Assembly: GCA_030146295.1 (NCBI GenBank) | Contig: JASLCD010000251.1 | Coordinates: forward strand, 1-23,855 | Reading direction: 5' to 3' | Origin: Chryseobacterium sp. | GTDB taxonomy: Bacteria > Bacteroidota > Bacteroidia > Flavobacteriales > Weeksellaceae | Length of the DNA stretch: 23,855 nucleotides | In this document: piece after piece, positions 13,651 through 21,636 of the stretch | Layout: each line of letters begins with the position of its first letter | Numbering within the stretch: the stretch's first letter is position 1 | Position numbers and translations under genes: made by a program | Notes under the pieces: model-generated | Databases searched by the model: none | Seen by the model: only the letters and a program-made list of their open reading frames with translations | Told to the model about the DNA's origin: nothing

Positions 13651-14739
13651 ATGAACACATCAGAGTTAAACAGTTTCATCGTGATACTTATCTATGGTTC
13701 ATTGGTTTTGCTTTCTTTACTGAAGCTAGCCAATCCTTTGAAAGTAAACCGTAAAGCCAATTTCTGGTTTGGAATATTTCTGTTTCTGTGGTCTACTTTT
13801 TGGCTGGATGAGATTCTTTTTCTCATTACCCGCTCAACAGTAGAATTTCATTCCCTTTTCTTTGTCAGATGTATTCAGTTTTTTACCCCTATTGTTTTTT
13901 ACTTCAGTGTGCTGTTTTATACCAATCCTTCCTTTACTTTCAAAATCAGGGATGTTAAATTCCTGTTATTACCCGCTGCTTTTCTGCTATGTCTTATCTT
14001 GGTAAAACTAGGGTATGAGGCACCGTTTGAATATCTGAGTGTTATTTTGATCCTGATTCAGGCGCTGTTCTATACCGGACTTTCATATATTACCATCAGA
14101 AAACACCAGCGGAAGATCCAGCAGTTTTCCTCCAATACTGAAGGAATTAATCTCAATTGGCTGGAATATATTATTGTGGTACTTCTTATTGTGAATATCA
14201 TCTATGTGATTTATAATCTGTTCTACGATCCTAAATCACTGAATTTCTTTATCAATACAGTCTTTTTATTTGTAATCTACTGGGTGGGATATTATTCTCT
14301 GAAACAGAGGGAAATCTATCCTTTAGAAGAGAAGCAGAGAGAAGAACTGATCTCCATCAATGAAGATTCCGATTCAGAAGAGATAAAGAGAAAACTGATC
14401 TCGGATGAAGAATTGCTAAAGATTAAAACCTCGCTTGAAGGGCTTATGGAAGCTCAAAAACCTTATCTTGACAGTGAACTTAACCTGATCAGGCTGGCTG
14501 AAATGCTGTCTGTTTCTACCCATCACCTGTCATATGTCATCAACACAGGCTTTGGAAAAAACTTCTTTCAATACGTGAATGAATTCAGAGTAGAGTATGC
14601 CCAAAAACTTCTGAAAGAACCGGACAGCAAATTATCAATTCTGGGGATTGCCTACGAATCCGGATTCAATTCCAAGACCTCTTTTAATACCACCTTTAAA
14701 AAAGTAACAGGAAAGACCCCTTCCGAATTCAAAAAATAA
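13651..14739 (+). CDS. Membrane-anchored AraC-type regulator (7 TM + HTH_18)
   Basis: A 362-aa fusion of an integral membrane sensor and a DNA-binding domain. Seven hydrophobic segments are visible at about 8-27, 37-60, 72-91, 102-121, 128-148, 170-192 and 197-216. They are followed by a charged linker (about 218-262, Glu/Lys-rich, possibly coiled). The C-terminal AraC double HTH spans about 270-362: LIRLAEMLSVSTHHLSYVIN forms the first HTH, and LSILGIAYESGFNSKTSFN plus TFKKVTGKTPSEFKK the second. DNA-binding domains tethered to 7-helix modules occur in Bacteroidetes, and the protein would have to act from the membrane. It sits upstream of an SDR-epimerase pair that it may control. The signal sensed is unknown. 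Confidence 0.9.
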   Translation: MNTSELNSFIVILIYGSLVLLSLLKLANPLKVNRKANFWFGIFLFLWSTFWLDEILFLITRSTVEFHSLFFVRCIQFFTPIVFYFSVLFYTNPSFTFKIRDVKFLLLPAAFLLCLILVKLGYEAPFEYLSVILILIQALFYTGLSYITIRKHQRKIQQFSSNTEGINLNWLEYIIVVLLIVNIIYVIYNLFYDPKSLNFFINTVFLFVIYWVGYYSLKQREIYPLEEKQREELISINEDSDSEEIKRKLISDEELLKIKTSLEGLMEAQKPYLDSELNLIRLAEMLSVSTHHLSYVINTGFGKNFFQYVNEFRVEYAQKLLKEPDSKLSILGIAYESGFNSKTSFNTTFKKVTGKTPSEFKK

Positions 14740-14774
14740 GTTCCGCTTTATAAACTTTTACTTTTTGCGTGGTT

Positions 14775-14799
14775 TAAAATATTAATTATCAATATTTTA
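14775..14799 (+). promoter_or_regulatory. 9-bp inverted repeat TAAAATATT-N7-AATATTTTA
   Basis: Perfect arms at 14775-14783 and 14791-14799, all A/T, between the membrane AraC gene and the SDR promoter. It could be an operator of that regulator. It could also act as a weak terminator hairpin for the upstream unit, although it has no GC and no proper T tract. Confidence 0.35.
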
Positions 14800-14871
14800 C
14801 GTGTTTTTCTTTCACGGCTTGAAAATCAGTTCGTTCAGATAATCCGGAACATTCGGGCCCTCATTTCACGA

Positions 14872-14879
14872 TAGCTTTG
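14872..14879 (+). promoter_or_regulatory. -7 box TAGCTTTG for the SDR-epimerase operon
   Basis: A full TAnnTTTG match 19 bases before ATG 14899, leaving a leader of roughly a dozen bases. A TTCG at 14852-14855 with a 16-base spacer is a poor -33 candidate, which suits an activator-dependent promoter. Confidence 0.5.
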
Positions 14880-14898
14880 TCCCATAAAATTTAAACGT

Positions 14899-15684
14899 AT
14901 GGATACCAAAGAGTCGTATGCTGTAGTCACGGGAGCAAGCCAGGGACTTGGCAAATCATTCGCTGAAAATCTCGCTAAGAAAAAAATAAATGTCATTCTT
15001 ATAAGTCTTCCGGATCAGAATCTCAGAGAATTTTCTCAGGAACTGCAAGAGCAGTATGATATAAAAGTTCATTATTATGAAACAGATCTTTCCGTTAATG
15101 ACAATGTCATGAAGCTTACAAAATGGCTTAACCAATCTTTTGATATTCATATCCTGATCAATAATGCAGGGATTGGAGGAACCCAAAAATTCACAGAAGC
15201 CTCTCCGGATTATATCAATACCATTCTGCAGGTTAATGTAACAGCAACCTCATTGATTACCCATCAGCTACTCCCGAACCTTTTAAAACAGCCCAAAGCC
15301 TATATTTTGAATGTTTCCAGCATGGCCGCCTTTTCTCCCATAGGCTTTAAAACCGTATATCCGGCATCCAAAAGCTTTATTCATTCGTTTTCAAGAGGTC
15401 TGCATGAAGAACTGAAAGGGACCAGTGTTTTTGTAAGTGTAGTGAATCCGGGTGCCATGAAAACCAATTCGGATGTCTGTAAAAGAATAGAAAAGCAGGG
15501 GTTCATAGGAAAACTAACCCTTTTAAATCCTGATAAAGTAGCATCATACTGTATTCGTCAATTGTTTAAAAAAGATTCCGTAATTATGGTGAACCCAATC
15601 AGCTGGCTGATGATGAAAATTTTACCCATATGGATCAAACTTCCGTTGATGACCCAGGCTATAAAAAGAGAGATCGAAGCATGA
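14899..15684 (+). CDS. SDR family NAD(P)-dependent oxidoreductase
   Basis: A classical short-chain dehydrogenase, 261 aa. TGASQGLG (11-18) is the cofactor-binding loop. NNAG (88-91), NVSSM (138-142, catalytic Ser140 or Ser141) and YPASK (Tyr154, Lys158) complete the active site, and PGAMKTN (184-190) follows. The C-terminal portion (about 205-261) is hydrophobic around WLMMKILPIWIKLPLM, which resembles the membrane-leaning tails of the DltE/YqjQ-like and 17-beta-HSD12-like SDR groups. The stop overlaps the next start by ATGA (15681-15684), so translation is coupled. The substrate is unknown, but the partner reductase suggests a two-step modification of a lipid or hydroxy-ketone compound. Confidence 0.92.
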   Translation: MDTKESYAVVTGASQGLGKSFAENLAKKKINVILISLPDQNLREFSQELQEQYDIKVHYYETDLSVNDNVMKLTKWLNQSFDIHILINNAGIGGTQKFTEASPDYINTILQVNVTATSLITHQLLPNLLKQPKAYILNVSSMAAFSPIGFKTVYPASKSFIHSFSRGLHEELKGTSVFVSVVNPGAMKTNSDVCKRIEKQGFIGKLTLLNPDKVASYCIRQLFKKDSVIMVNPISWLMMKILPIWIKLPLMTQAIKREIEA

Positions 15685-16652
15685 AAAAAGTGTGTGTAAC
15701 CGGAGCGACAGGGCTTCTGGGAACGAATGTTATTATTAAATTATTACAAAATGGTTATTCTGTTATTGCTCTGGTGCGTAAGAAAAGCAACTGGCTGGGC
15801 GAAGAAAACGAACATCTGAAACTGGTGGAAACAGATCTTTCATCTGATCTTTCATTGTTGCTCAGAGAAATCGACTGTATCATCCATATTGCAGCGGAAA
15901 CACGCCAGCATCTCATAAGGTATGATGAATATAGAAAAGTGAATTATGAGACAACCGTCAATCTGTTTACTCATGCAGAACTAATGAATATAAAAAAGTT
16001 TTTGTTTGTAAGTACAGCAAACACTTTAGGATATGGAAATACAGCGTTTCTGGGAAATGAACAAGCACCGCAAACTGATCCTTTTACCCGGTCAATGTAT
16101 GCTCAAAGTAAGCTGGAAGCTGAAGATTATCTTTTAAAGAACCGCAGAAACACAGAAGTGATTATTGTAAATCCTACTTTTATGATCGGAGCTTATGACA
16201 GTAAACCGAGTTCCGGGAAAATCATATTCTGGGCCTGGAAAAAGAAATTGGTTTTATACCCGAAAGGAGGAAAGAACTTCGTGCATGCAGAAGATGCAGC
16301 CAGCGGAGTATTAAGTGCCATTGAAAAGGGAAGGAATGGTGAAAAATACCTTCTGGCCAATGAAAATCTCAGTTATAAAGAGTTTTTTAAGAAAATAAAC
16401 GGAATTACCCGTCAAAATCAAGTCATGATAGCCATCCCAAATGGGTTGCTGAGTTTCCTGGGATTGATAGGAGAAGGGTTAAGAAAATTACATATAAAAA
16501 CAAACCTCAGTACTTCCAATATGAAAGCACTGCAGATTTGTAATTTTTATTCTAATCAGAAATCGGTAAAAGAATTGGAAGTCCATTACCAGCCTGTGGA
16601 TAAAGCGATAGAAGACGCCATTCAGTATTTTAATCAAAATAATAAATATTGA
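15681..16652 (+). CDS. Extended SDR: NAD-dependent epimerase / dihydroflavonol-4-reductase-like
   Basis: A 323-aa protein. The frame is open upstream to 15630 inside the preceding gene, but ATG 15681 begins MKKVCVTGATGLLG with the Rossmann GxxGxxG at 8-14, so it is the real start and overlaps the SDR stop by four bases. Further motifs are DCIIHIAAE (65-73), VSTANTLGYG (110-119), the catalytic MYAQSK (Tyr140, Lys144) and VNPTFMIGA. The C-terminal third is the variable substrate domain. It belongs to the same broad family as the decayed gene at 2367-2919 but is intact. It is the last gene of the operon, followed 20 bases later by a hairpin. Possible substrates are hydroxy-ketones, sterol-like or acyl compounds; none can be named from sequence. 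Confidence 0.9.
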   Translation: MKKVCVTGATGLLGTNVIIKLLQNGYSVIALVRKKSNWLGEENEHLKLVETDLSSDLSLLLREIDCIIHIAAETRQHLIRYDEYRKVNYETTVNLFTHAELMNIKKFLFVSTANTLGYGNTAFLGNEQAPQTDPFTRSMYAQSKLEAEDYLLKNRRNTEVIIVNPTFMIGAYDSKPSSGKIIFWAWKKKLVLYPKGGKNFVHAEDAASGVLSAIEKGRNGEKYLLANENLSYKEFFKKINGITRQNQVMIAIPNGLLSFLGLIGEGLRKLHIKTNLSTSNMKALQICNFYSNQKSVKELEVHYQPVDKAIEDAIQYFNQNNKY

Positions 16653-16672
16653 TTCTCAATACGGGTTATCAT

Positions 16673-16702
16673 AAAAAAAACCAGCTTTTAGGTGCTGGTT
16701 TT
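16673..16702 (-). terminator. Terminator between convergent genes
   Basis: A stem of about 9 bp (AAAACCAGC with GCTGGTTTT) and an 8-base loop. On the minus strand it is followed by a run of eight T, so it mainly ends the lectin-like gene. It may also serve the plus-strand epimerase gene. Confidence 0.8.
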
Positions 16703-16706
16703 AAAA

Positions 16707-18239
16707 TTAACTTGTTATTTTCTGAGTGACATTTTTATTTGAAATTACACAGGCTTTGCTGCAGTTATTCGAATTTGAAACATTCACTTGTATCAGTGCA
16801 GGCATTGATCGGTATTCTTCAAGATTGTAAGGAGCTTCGGTACCGTTTCTTCCTCCGCCTTTGATATCGTATTTTATTTGTGCAATTCCGGTAAATCCAG
16901 GGGCGGGCTTGAAAGAAAGTCTTCCTGTGGAATAAGAATATACCCATGTCCCTTCACTACTTGTATAGGTGCCATTTACAATATTCGGGATTACACTACC
17001 ATTGATGTCCAAAAAGCGGAATGAATTAAAATCCAGATTATTATAAGAAAGCGTTCGCGGATTCTGACCGCTGTAAGCCGCATCATTAAGTAAAGGAGAG
17101 TAGGTGGATTTTATGCCCGGACATCCTGCAAACAGATCATCCGTTACCTCCGCAGCATAAGGTCTGGTTACTCCTAAATTTTTCAATAAATGTATATTTT
17201 TAGCAGCCCCGGTAGAAGCAGCAAAACCAATTCTGAAAGTAGCAGGAGGTGAAGTGTCCAAAGTCCTTACTGTACTGTTGGATATTGTAGTTTCAGTATA
17301 CTTCAGGGAGGTTGGATAATAATAATTATCAATAACGGTCTCTTTCACATTTCCGTGCTGTATTTCCAGTGTTATATTGTACCCTCCGGAAGGATTGGGA
17401 ATCAAGGTAACGTACGCTTTACGGAATCTGGGGTCATTTTCATTTTGAGGAATAGTGGTACCGCCGCTTTCAATACTGAACTGCTGAAGGGCCGGGTTTT
17501 TTGTACCGATATATTTCCCTGTCTGGGTATCCAGATAAGCAGACCGGTTGCTGCTGGAAGGGGAGGCATTGGTAGCTGTGCTGTAAAGTAGCGGATACCC
17601 ATTGTATCCCGCAGGTTCAGATGAAGAGAAGTACTGATTTCCACGTTTACCTCTTAAAGAAACATTGCTTCGCCCATCAGCAAGTGTTACCCCAAAGATT
17701 CCATTTCTGACCCTTTCACCTTGGTTAAAGCTTGTTTTAAAATTTCCGAACTCATCCAGTCCTATTCCCAGGTAGGCTCCTCTGAGTCCTTCCGTAGACT
17801 CGCTTCCACGTACAAAACTATATCCTAATCCTCCGCCAAAGTATCCCAGATTAAGTTGGTTTTTAGGAATAGATCCGTCTACAAGGAATATGGAAATACC
17901 ATCTCCTCCGTTAGTATTACCTCCGTAAATGGCAAATTCAAATTCAAACTTAATTCCCTGGTCACTATTGAATATCTTATCCGCGAGTATAACCCCTCCG
18001 GAAATATTATTCACACTTCGGGTAAGCCGCAATCCGTCTGTGGTAAAGGTAGCATCATTCTGAACTCCGCTGGTCGCTACTTTATAAGCCTCCTGAGGCT
18101 GTAACCCCTGTGTAAAGTTGACAAAATACGGATATCCGGTTCCCTGTTGATTCTGTGCCTGAATATTTTGAGAGAAAATAAACGATGAGAAAATAAACAA
18201 AAATCTTTTGTGCCCGCTAATTCGAGTATTTTTTATCAT
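16707..18239 (-). CDS. Secreted L-type-lectin-like domain protein
   Basis: A 510-aa exported protein. Residues 1-28 form a signal peptide (hydrophobic FLFIFSSFIF core, cleavage probably after IQA). Residues about 30-330 resemble the bacterial legume-lectin-like beta-sandwich: an initial FVNFTQGL strand, GGDGISIFLVDG (111-122) with the Asp/Gly metal- and sugar-site character, and GAYLGIGLDEFGNF (154-167). Such domains bind glycans. The remainder (about 360-490) is beta-rich, with a GFTGIAQIKYDI segment like an Ig/cadherin-type extension. No type IX sorting domain is recognisable, and the protein ends with NCSKACVISNKNVTQKITS. It starts 7 bases after the stop of another surface protein, so the two are one operon. 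Likely cell-surface or secreted adhesin; the ligand is unknown. Confidence 0.82.
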   Translation of the reverse strand: MIKNTRISGHKRFLFIFSSFIFSQNIQAQNQQGTGYPYFVNFTQGLQPQEAYKVATSGVQNDATFTTDGLRLTRSVNNISGGVILADKIFNSDQGIKFEFEFAIYGGNTNGGDGISIFLVDGSIPKNQLNLGYFGGGLGYSFVRGSESTEGLRGAYLGIGLDEFGNFKTSFNQGERVRNGIFGVTLADGRSNVSLRGKRGNQYFSSSEPAGYNGYPLLYSTATNASPSSSNRSAYLDTQTGKYIGTKNPALQQFSIESGGTTIPQNENDPRFRKAYVTLIPNPSGGYNITLEIQHGNVKETVIDNYYYPTSLKYTETTISNSTVRTLDTSPPATFRIGFAASTGAAKNIHLLKNLGVTRPYAAEVTDDLFAGCPGIKSTYSPLLNDAAYSGQNPRTLSYNNLDFNSFRFLDINGSVIPNIVNGTYTSSEGTWVYSYSTGRLSFKPAPGFTGIAQIKYDIKGGGRNGTEAPYNLEEYRSMPALIQVNVSNSNNCSKACVISNKNVTQKITS

Positions 18240-18246
18240 AACTCAA

Positions 18247-18819
18247 TTATTTAACAACAAAAACAATATTAATAAAAGAACAGTCTGTTGCAGCTGCTTT
18301 TACATCATATGTCATTACCCCATCATCAGAAATAGAAATATTACTGAATACATTTGCATCAGCATCCGTTACATAATAATAAAGGTCTTTGCTTGTCGGG
18401 AAAAAAGGAATTGATGCAGGAGCACTGGTACTCTTCGCTTTTGGAGATCCGAACTGCGTTTTATACAACGTGTATAAATCTTTAGTTCTGCCGGTAGCGT
18501 TGGTGGAAGTATCAAAGGAAACACTTGGCATGTAAAACATTTTTACCGCATTACCACTGATACACAACCAGTCTGGTTTGGTAGGTGTTCCGATATTCTG
18601 ACTCAGGCATTTCTTATCTGTATCATAAATAAGAAGTGAGTTGGCCGGATTGGAAATAGCATCTCTTTTTGCAGTAGTAAGCCTTGGAATCAGCATCCCT
18701 TTATTGGGACTGTACACATCCAGAATAGCACTTTGGTCAGGCATGGGTGTGTTAATCCCTATCTGGGCAAAAGAAAAAGAACTTACTAAAACGATTGGTA
18801 GAAATAATTTTTTGATCAT
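18247..18819 (-). CDS. Secreted surface protein with 'IGINTxxP' N-terminal motif
   Basis: A 190-aa exported protein. The signal peptide is residues 1-18 (MIKKLFLPIVLVSSFSFA), with mature Gln19. It then has the motif common in Flavobacteriia surface proteins: IGINTPMPDQSAILDV, KGMLIPRLT, AISNPANSLLIYDTD and KPDWLCISG (about 20-90). In that genus it is the standard start of many outer-surface and tail-fibre-like proteins. The C-terminal 100 residues are specific to this protein, with a beta-rich YYYVTDADANVFSNISIS region and a final Cys near the end. It is the first gene of a two-gene unit with the lectin-like protein. Function is unknown; the context suggests partnership in surface binding. 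Confidence 0.82.
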   Translation of the reverse strand: MIKKLFLPIVLVSSFSFAQIGINTPMPDQSAILDVYSPNKGMLIPRLTTAKRDAISNPANSLLIYDTDKKCLSQNIGTPTKPDWLCISGNAVKMFYMPSVSFDTSTNATGRTKDLYTLYKTQFGSPKAKSTSAPASIPFFPTSKDLYYYVTDADANVFSNISISDDGVMTYDVKAAATDCSFINIVFVVK

Positions 18820-19375
18820 GATGTCTTTAATAATTTTTTATCTGTGTATTGTATGTTTTTTGTGTTGTGTTTTATGAAAAATACTTTCCGGTTATCTTCA
18901 TCCAAATTTGGAAATAAATACTCCTGCAATACATTCAAACAATGAATGATACTAATAAAATATCCTGAGGAGACCTGAGGTTCCAAAAATAACAGATACA
19001 ACAAGTATGCGTCATAGAGACCACCAATATCTTATCTGAAAGAGTCGAAAAAAGAGAATTGAGTTAAATTAAGTAGCCTTATTATATATAATATAAGCTT
19101 TTAGAATAGTAAAATTCATAATCCTTTGTGTTTTTGCAAATATACGAATAAACTACTTATGGTGTGGTTTTTTTTGGATTAATTTTTATTTGTGAGTTTT
19201 TATTAGCTTTTTTGGCGGTTTTTGATTTAATTTTTTAACAATATGATAAAGTTTATAGTTTGTTTTTAATATTCAAGTCATCGTATTTTTTTAAAATAAG
19301 AAGCTTTACAGGAATATATTAATATTTGAAAATACGATAAGTGGCAGATTTTGAGCTAATCGTCTGAAAAAGAAT
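18820..19375 (-). other. 556-bp AT-rich non-coding region
   Basis: No convincing gene on either strand; the open frames here are short and lack protein-like composition. It must hold the promoter of the two-gene surface-protein operon. One perfect minus-strand -7 box, TATATTTG (complement of 19137-19144), is 318 bases from the start codon and has no -33 partner. A nearer TATTTTTC (around 18880) has one mismatch. The part from 19145 to 19375 is the 3' side of the DUF4180 gene, and I see no strong terminator in it. Confidence 0.5.
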
Positions 19376-19735
19376 TTATTTTGATAGATGATCCAGTGCG
19401 TCTTCCAGCGATTCTAGAAAATTTACATGTTTTGCCTTGTTACTTTCAAAAATAAAGTCCTTCAGGCTCTTACTTTCGTATTGGCCGAAATCCCCTATAA
19501 TAGCCAGCCCGATGCGGTAGTTTGAGAACTTCTGAAGAATTTCACCGGCTATCTTTGTCTTTAAATCAAAGAATTCAGGAGTGATATTTTTTTCATAAAG
19601 AATGACTTTATCAAAACCCTGATAATAAATATTTCCCATAAGATCCAGCCCGTCCTGTACAGATTGTATGATCATGTGGTCGGAAATTACTTCAGCAATT
19701 TTTATAGTATTAATTTCGTGAGAGTGAATCGTCAT
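19376..19735 (-). CDS. DUF4180 domain-containing protein
   Basis: A 119-aa cytosolic protein matching DUF4180 over its length. Characteristic pieces are ISDHMIIQSVQDGLDLMGN (17-35), FFDLKTKIAGEILQKFSNY (55-73), IGLAIIGDFGQY (75-86) and SKSLKDFIFESN (88-99). The function of the domain is not known to me; the fold looks alpha/beta with STAS-like helix-strand order. Its ATG shares the ATGA overlap (19732-19735) with the stop of the beta-lactamase-like gene, so translation is coupled. It is the last gene of the minus-strand run. Confidence 0.88.
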   Translation of the reverse strand: MTIHSHEINTIKIAEVISDHMIIQSVQDGLDLMGNIYYQGFDKVILYEKNITPEFFDLKTKIAGEILQKFSNYRIGLAIIGDFGQYESKSLKDFIFESNKAKHVNFLESLEDALDHLSK

Positions 19736-20760
19736 TTTGTTTCAATTGTTTTTTTGATATCATTTAAAAAATTACCCAAAGGAAATGCATCTCCTTGATT
19801 GGTAAGGGCTATAATGCAGCTGTTATGCTGCAGGTCTCTCCAGAATAAAGCTTTGAAACCATTCAGGCCGCCTGTATGCATTGCTGTTTTTTTACCATTT
19901 TTGTCTTCTATAAACCAGGCAAATCCATAGTTTGAAAGCTGGCCATTGGATAGTTTTGAAGGAGCATACATAAGCGCAGTATTTTTTTTACTGATCAAAG
20001 TATAATTCCGCAAAGCCTGATCAAATTTATACAAATCTCCGGGAGTAGAGTAGATCCCGCCATCTCCGGTTGTTAAGATTGAATAATCATCAGGTTTCTT
20101 CTGTTCATTATATCCCAAAGCTCTGTTTTGAATAACGGTATCAGATTCAAACACATAGGTGTTATTCATTTGTAAAGGTTTGATAATATGCTCGTTGATA
20201 AAAACGGAATACGTTTTTCCGGAAACCTTTTCGATAATTTGGGAAAGAATGACATATCCACTGTTGCTATATTTAAACTCGCTGTCAGGAATGAAATCAA
20301 GATGTTTAAGACTAAACAGCCAGTCAATCACCTCCTGATTAGTCAATCCCTTTTTCGAAAATAAATTTTCATAGTCGCGGATTCCTGAAGTATGGTGCAA
20401 AAGCTGCCTGATACTGATGTTTTTAGCATATTCCGGAAGCTCAATGAACTGAGATGCTTTATCATCCAGCTTCAATAAGCCTTTTTGCTCTAAAGTCATC
20501 ATTGCAGCAGCAGTAAAAGGCTTGCTTAGAGAGGCAATATAAAAAGAGGTGTTTTTATCTGATGGGAGCCCTTTTTCAATATGACGGAATCCCAACGCTG
20601 TATCACACACAATCCTGCCGTTTTTCACGATCATAACAGAGCCACTGAAATTTCCTTTCTTATAATACTCATTTACAACATCCTGAGGGTGCTGTTGGCA
20701 GGATGTTAGTTGAAGAACCAGCGAAATACCGATAAGGGCATTCCATAATAAAGTTTTCAT
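19732..20760 (-). CDS. Serine beta-lactamase-like hydrolase lipoprotein (class C/PBP type)
   Basis: A 342-aa protein of the beta-lactamase superfamily (serine hydrolase, PBP4*/AmpC-like). Residues 1-20 form a lipoprotein signal with lipobox LTSC (Cys21), so it is probably anchored in a membrane facing the periplasm. Active-site motifs are all present: SLSK (Ser77, Lys80), YSN (Tyr164-Asn166) and HTGG (295-298, the KTG-box equivalent). This family contains peptidases, esterases and D-aminopeptidases more often than true beta-lactamases, so antibiotic hydrolysis should not be assumed. It lies 27 bases downstream of prmC and overlaps the DUF4180 gene by ATGA. Confidence 0.92.
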   Translation of the reverse strand: MKTLLWNALIGISLVLQLTSCQQHPQDVVNEYYKKGNFSGSVMIVKNGRIVCDTALGFRHIEKGLPSDKNTSFYIASLSKPFTAAAMMTLEQKGLLKLDDKASQFIELPEYAKNISIRQLLHHTSGIRDYENLFSKKGLTNQEVIDWLFSLKHLDFIPDSEFKYSNSGYVILSQIIEKVSGKTYSVFINEHIIKPLQMNNTYVFESDTVIQNRALGYNEQKKPDDYSILTTGDGGIYSTPGDLYKFDQALRNYTLISKKNTALMYAPSKLSNGQLSNYGFAWFIEDKNGKKTAMHTGGLNGFKALFWRDLQHNSCIIALTNQGDAFPLGNFLNDIKKTIETK

Positions 20761-20787
20761 AGGTTAGATGTATGGAAGCAAAAATAC

Positions 20788-21636
20788 TTATTTCCTTCCA
20801 TAAATAAACCTGTCATTTTCAGATAGATCCTTCAACAATTGAGCATTAGAAAAATCTTGATACAGTTCCAGGGTTTCAGGACCCAGTTTCTGGTTGATTT
20901 CTAAAAACAAAAAACCATCCTTATTCAAATGCTTTTTAGCATCTTCCGCAATTTTCCTGTAAAAGATCAAAGCATCAGAAGTAGGAGAGAAAAGGGCCAT
21001 TTTAGGCTCAAATTCTTTCACAGAATCAGCGATTTCGATCTCTTCTTCCATGCCAATATAGGGAGGATTGGAAATAATAATATCGTAATTGTCAACCAAT
21101 TCAAAATGAAGATAATCAGCATGAATGAATTCTATCTTCAGTTGATGATAATCTCTATTTCTTTGAGCGGTTTCCAATGCTTTTTCAGAAAAATCTATCG
21201 AAGAAACTTCAGCCTCAGGAAAATGTTTCTTTAAGACCAAAGGAATTACTCCACTTCCGGTTCCTATATCCAAAATCTTTAATCCCTGAATTTTAAATTT
21301 AGAGCTTTGGATTTCCCGAATAGCAATTTCCAGAAGTTCTTCTGTTTCAGGGCGTGGAATCAGTACATTTTCATCCACAAAGAATTTCATTCCGTAAAAT
21401 TCAGTTTCTCCAAGAATCTGCTGATAAGGCCTTCCTGTTTTGAGCTCTGAAACCAGATGACAAAGTTTTTCCTCATCATCTATCAGAAGCTCCTGCTCGG
21501 AAAATCTTCTCTGATTAAAATGATCAAAACCTACTATTTGATGAATGAACAGGGACGATAAAAAAGTACTTTCCGACTCCGTATAAAGGTCGGAAAGCTC
21601 TGTTTTGAAATATTTTTTAAATGCTGAAATTGTCAT
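20788..21636 (-). CDS. prmC: Peptide chain release factor N5-glutamine methyltransferase
   Basis: A 282-aa methyltransferase that uses S-adenosylmethionine to methylate the GGQ glutamine of release factors RF1/RF2. The N-terminal helical domain (about 1-85) recognises the release factor. The linker has VLIPRPETEELLE (91-103). The Rossmann-like catalytic domain shows DIGTGSGVIPL (123-133), SIDFS (146-150) and the substrate-binding NPPY (190-193). A short basic linker SSKFKIQ (111-117) precedes the first catalytic strand and looks like a lineage-specific insertion. The start abuts the yaaA stop with no gap (21636/21637), which supports translation from the same mRNA. Confidence 0.95.
   Translation of the reverse strand: MTISAFKKYFKTELSDLYTESESTFLSSLFIHQIVGFDHFNQRRFSEQELLIDDEEKLCHLVSELKTGRPYQQILGETEFYGMKFFVDENVLIPRPETEELLEIAIREIQSSKFKIQGLKILDIGTGSGVIPLVLKKHFPEAEVSSIDFSEKALETAQRNRDYHQLKIEFIHADYLHFELVDNYDIIISNPPYIGMEEEIEIADSVKEFEPKMALFSPTSDALIFYRKIAEDAKKHLNKDGFLFLEINQKLGPETLELYQDFSNAQLLKDLSENDRFIYGRK

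Noticed and set aside
18964..18980. CCTGAGG repeated twice within 17 bases
   Set aside because: Only two short direct copies; no hairpin, no further occurrences, probably chance.
19732..20760. Reading the beta-lactamase-fold gene as an antibiotic resistance gene
   Set aside because: The SxxK, YxN and HTGG motifs fit the broad serine hydrolase/PBP-like family, and nothing specific to a true class C beta-lactamase or a resistance context is visible.
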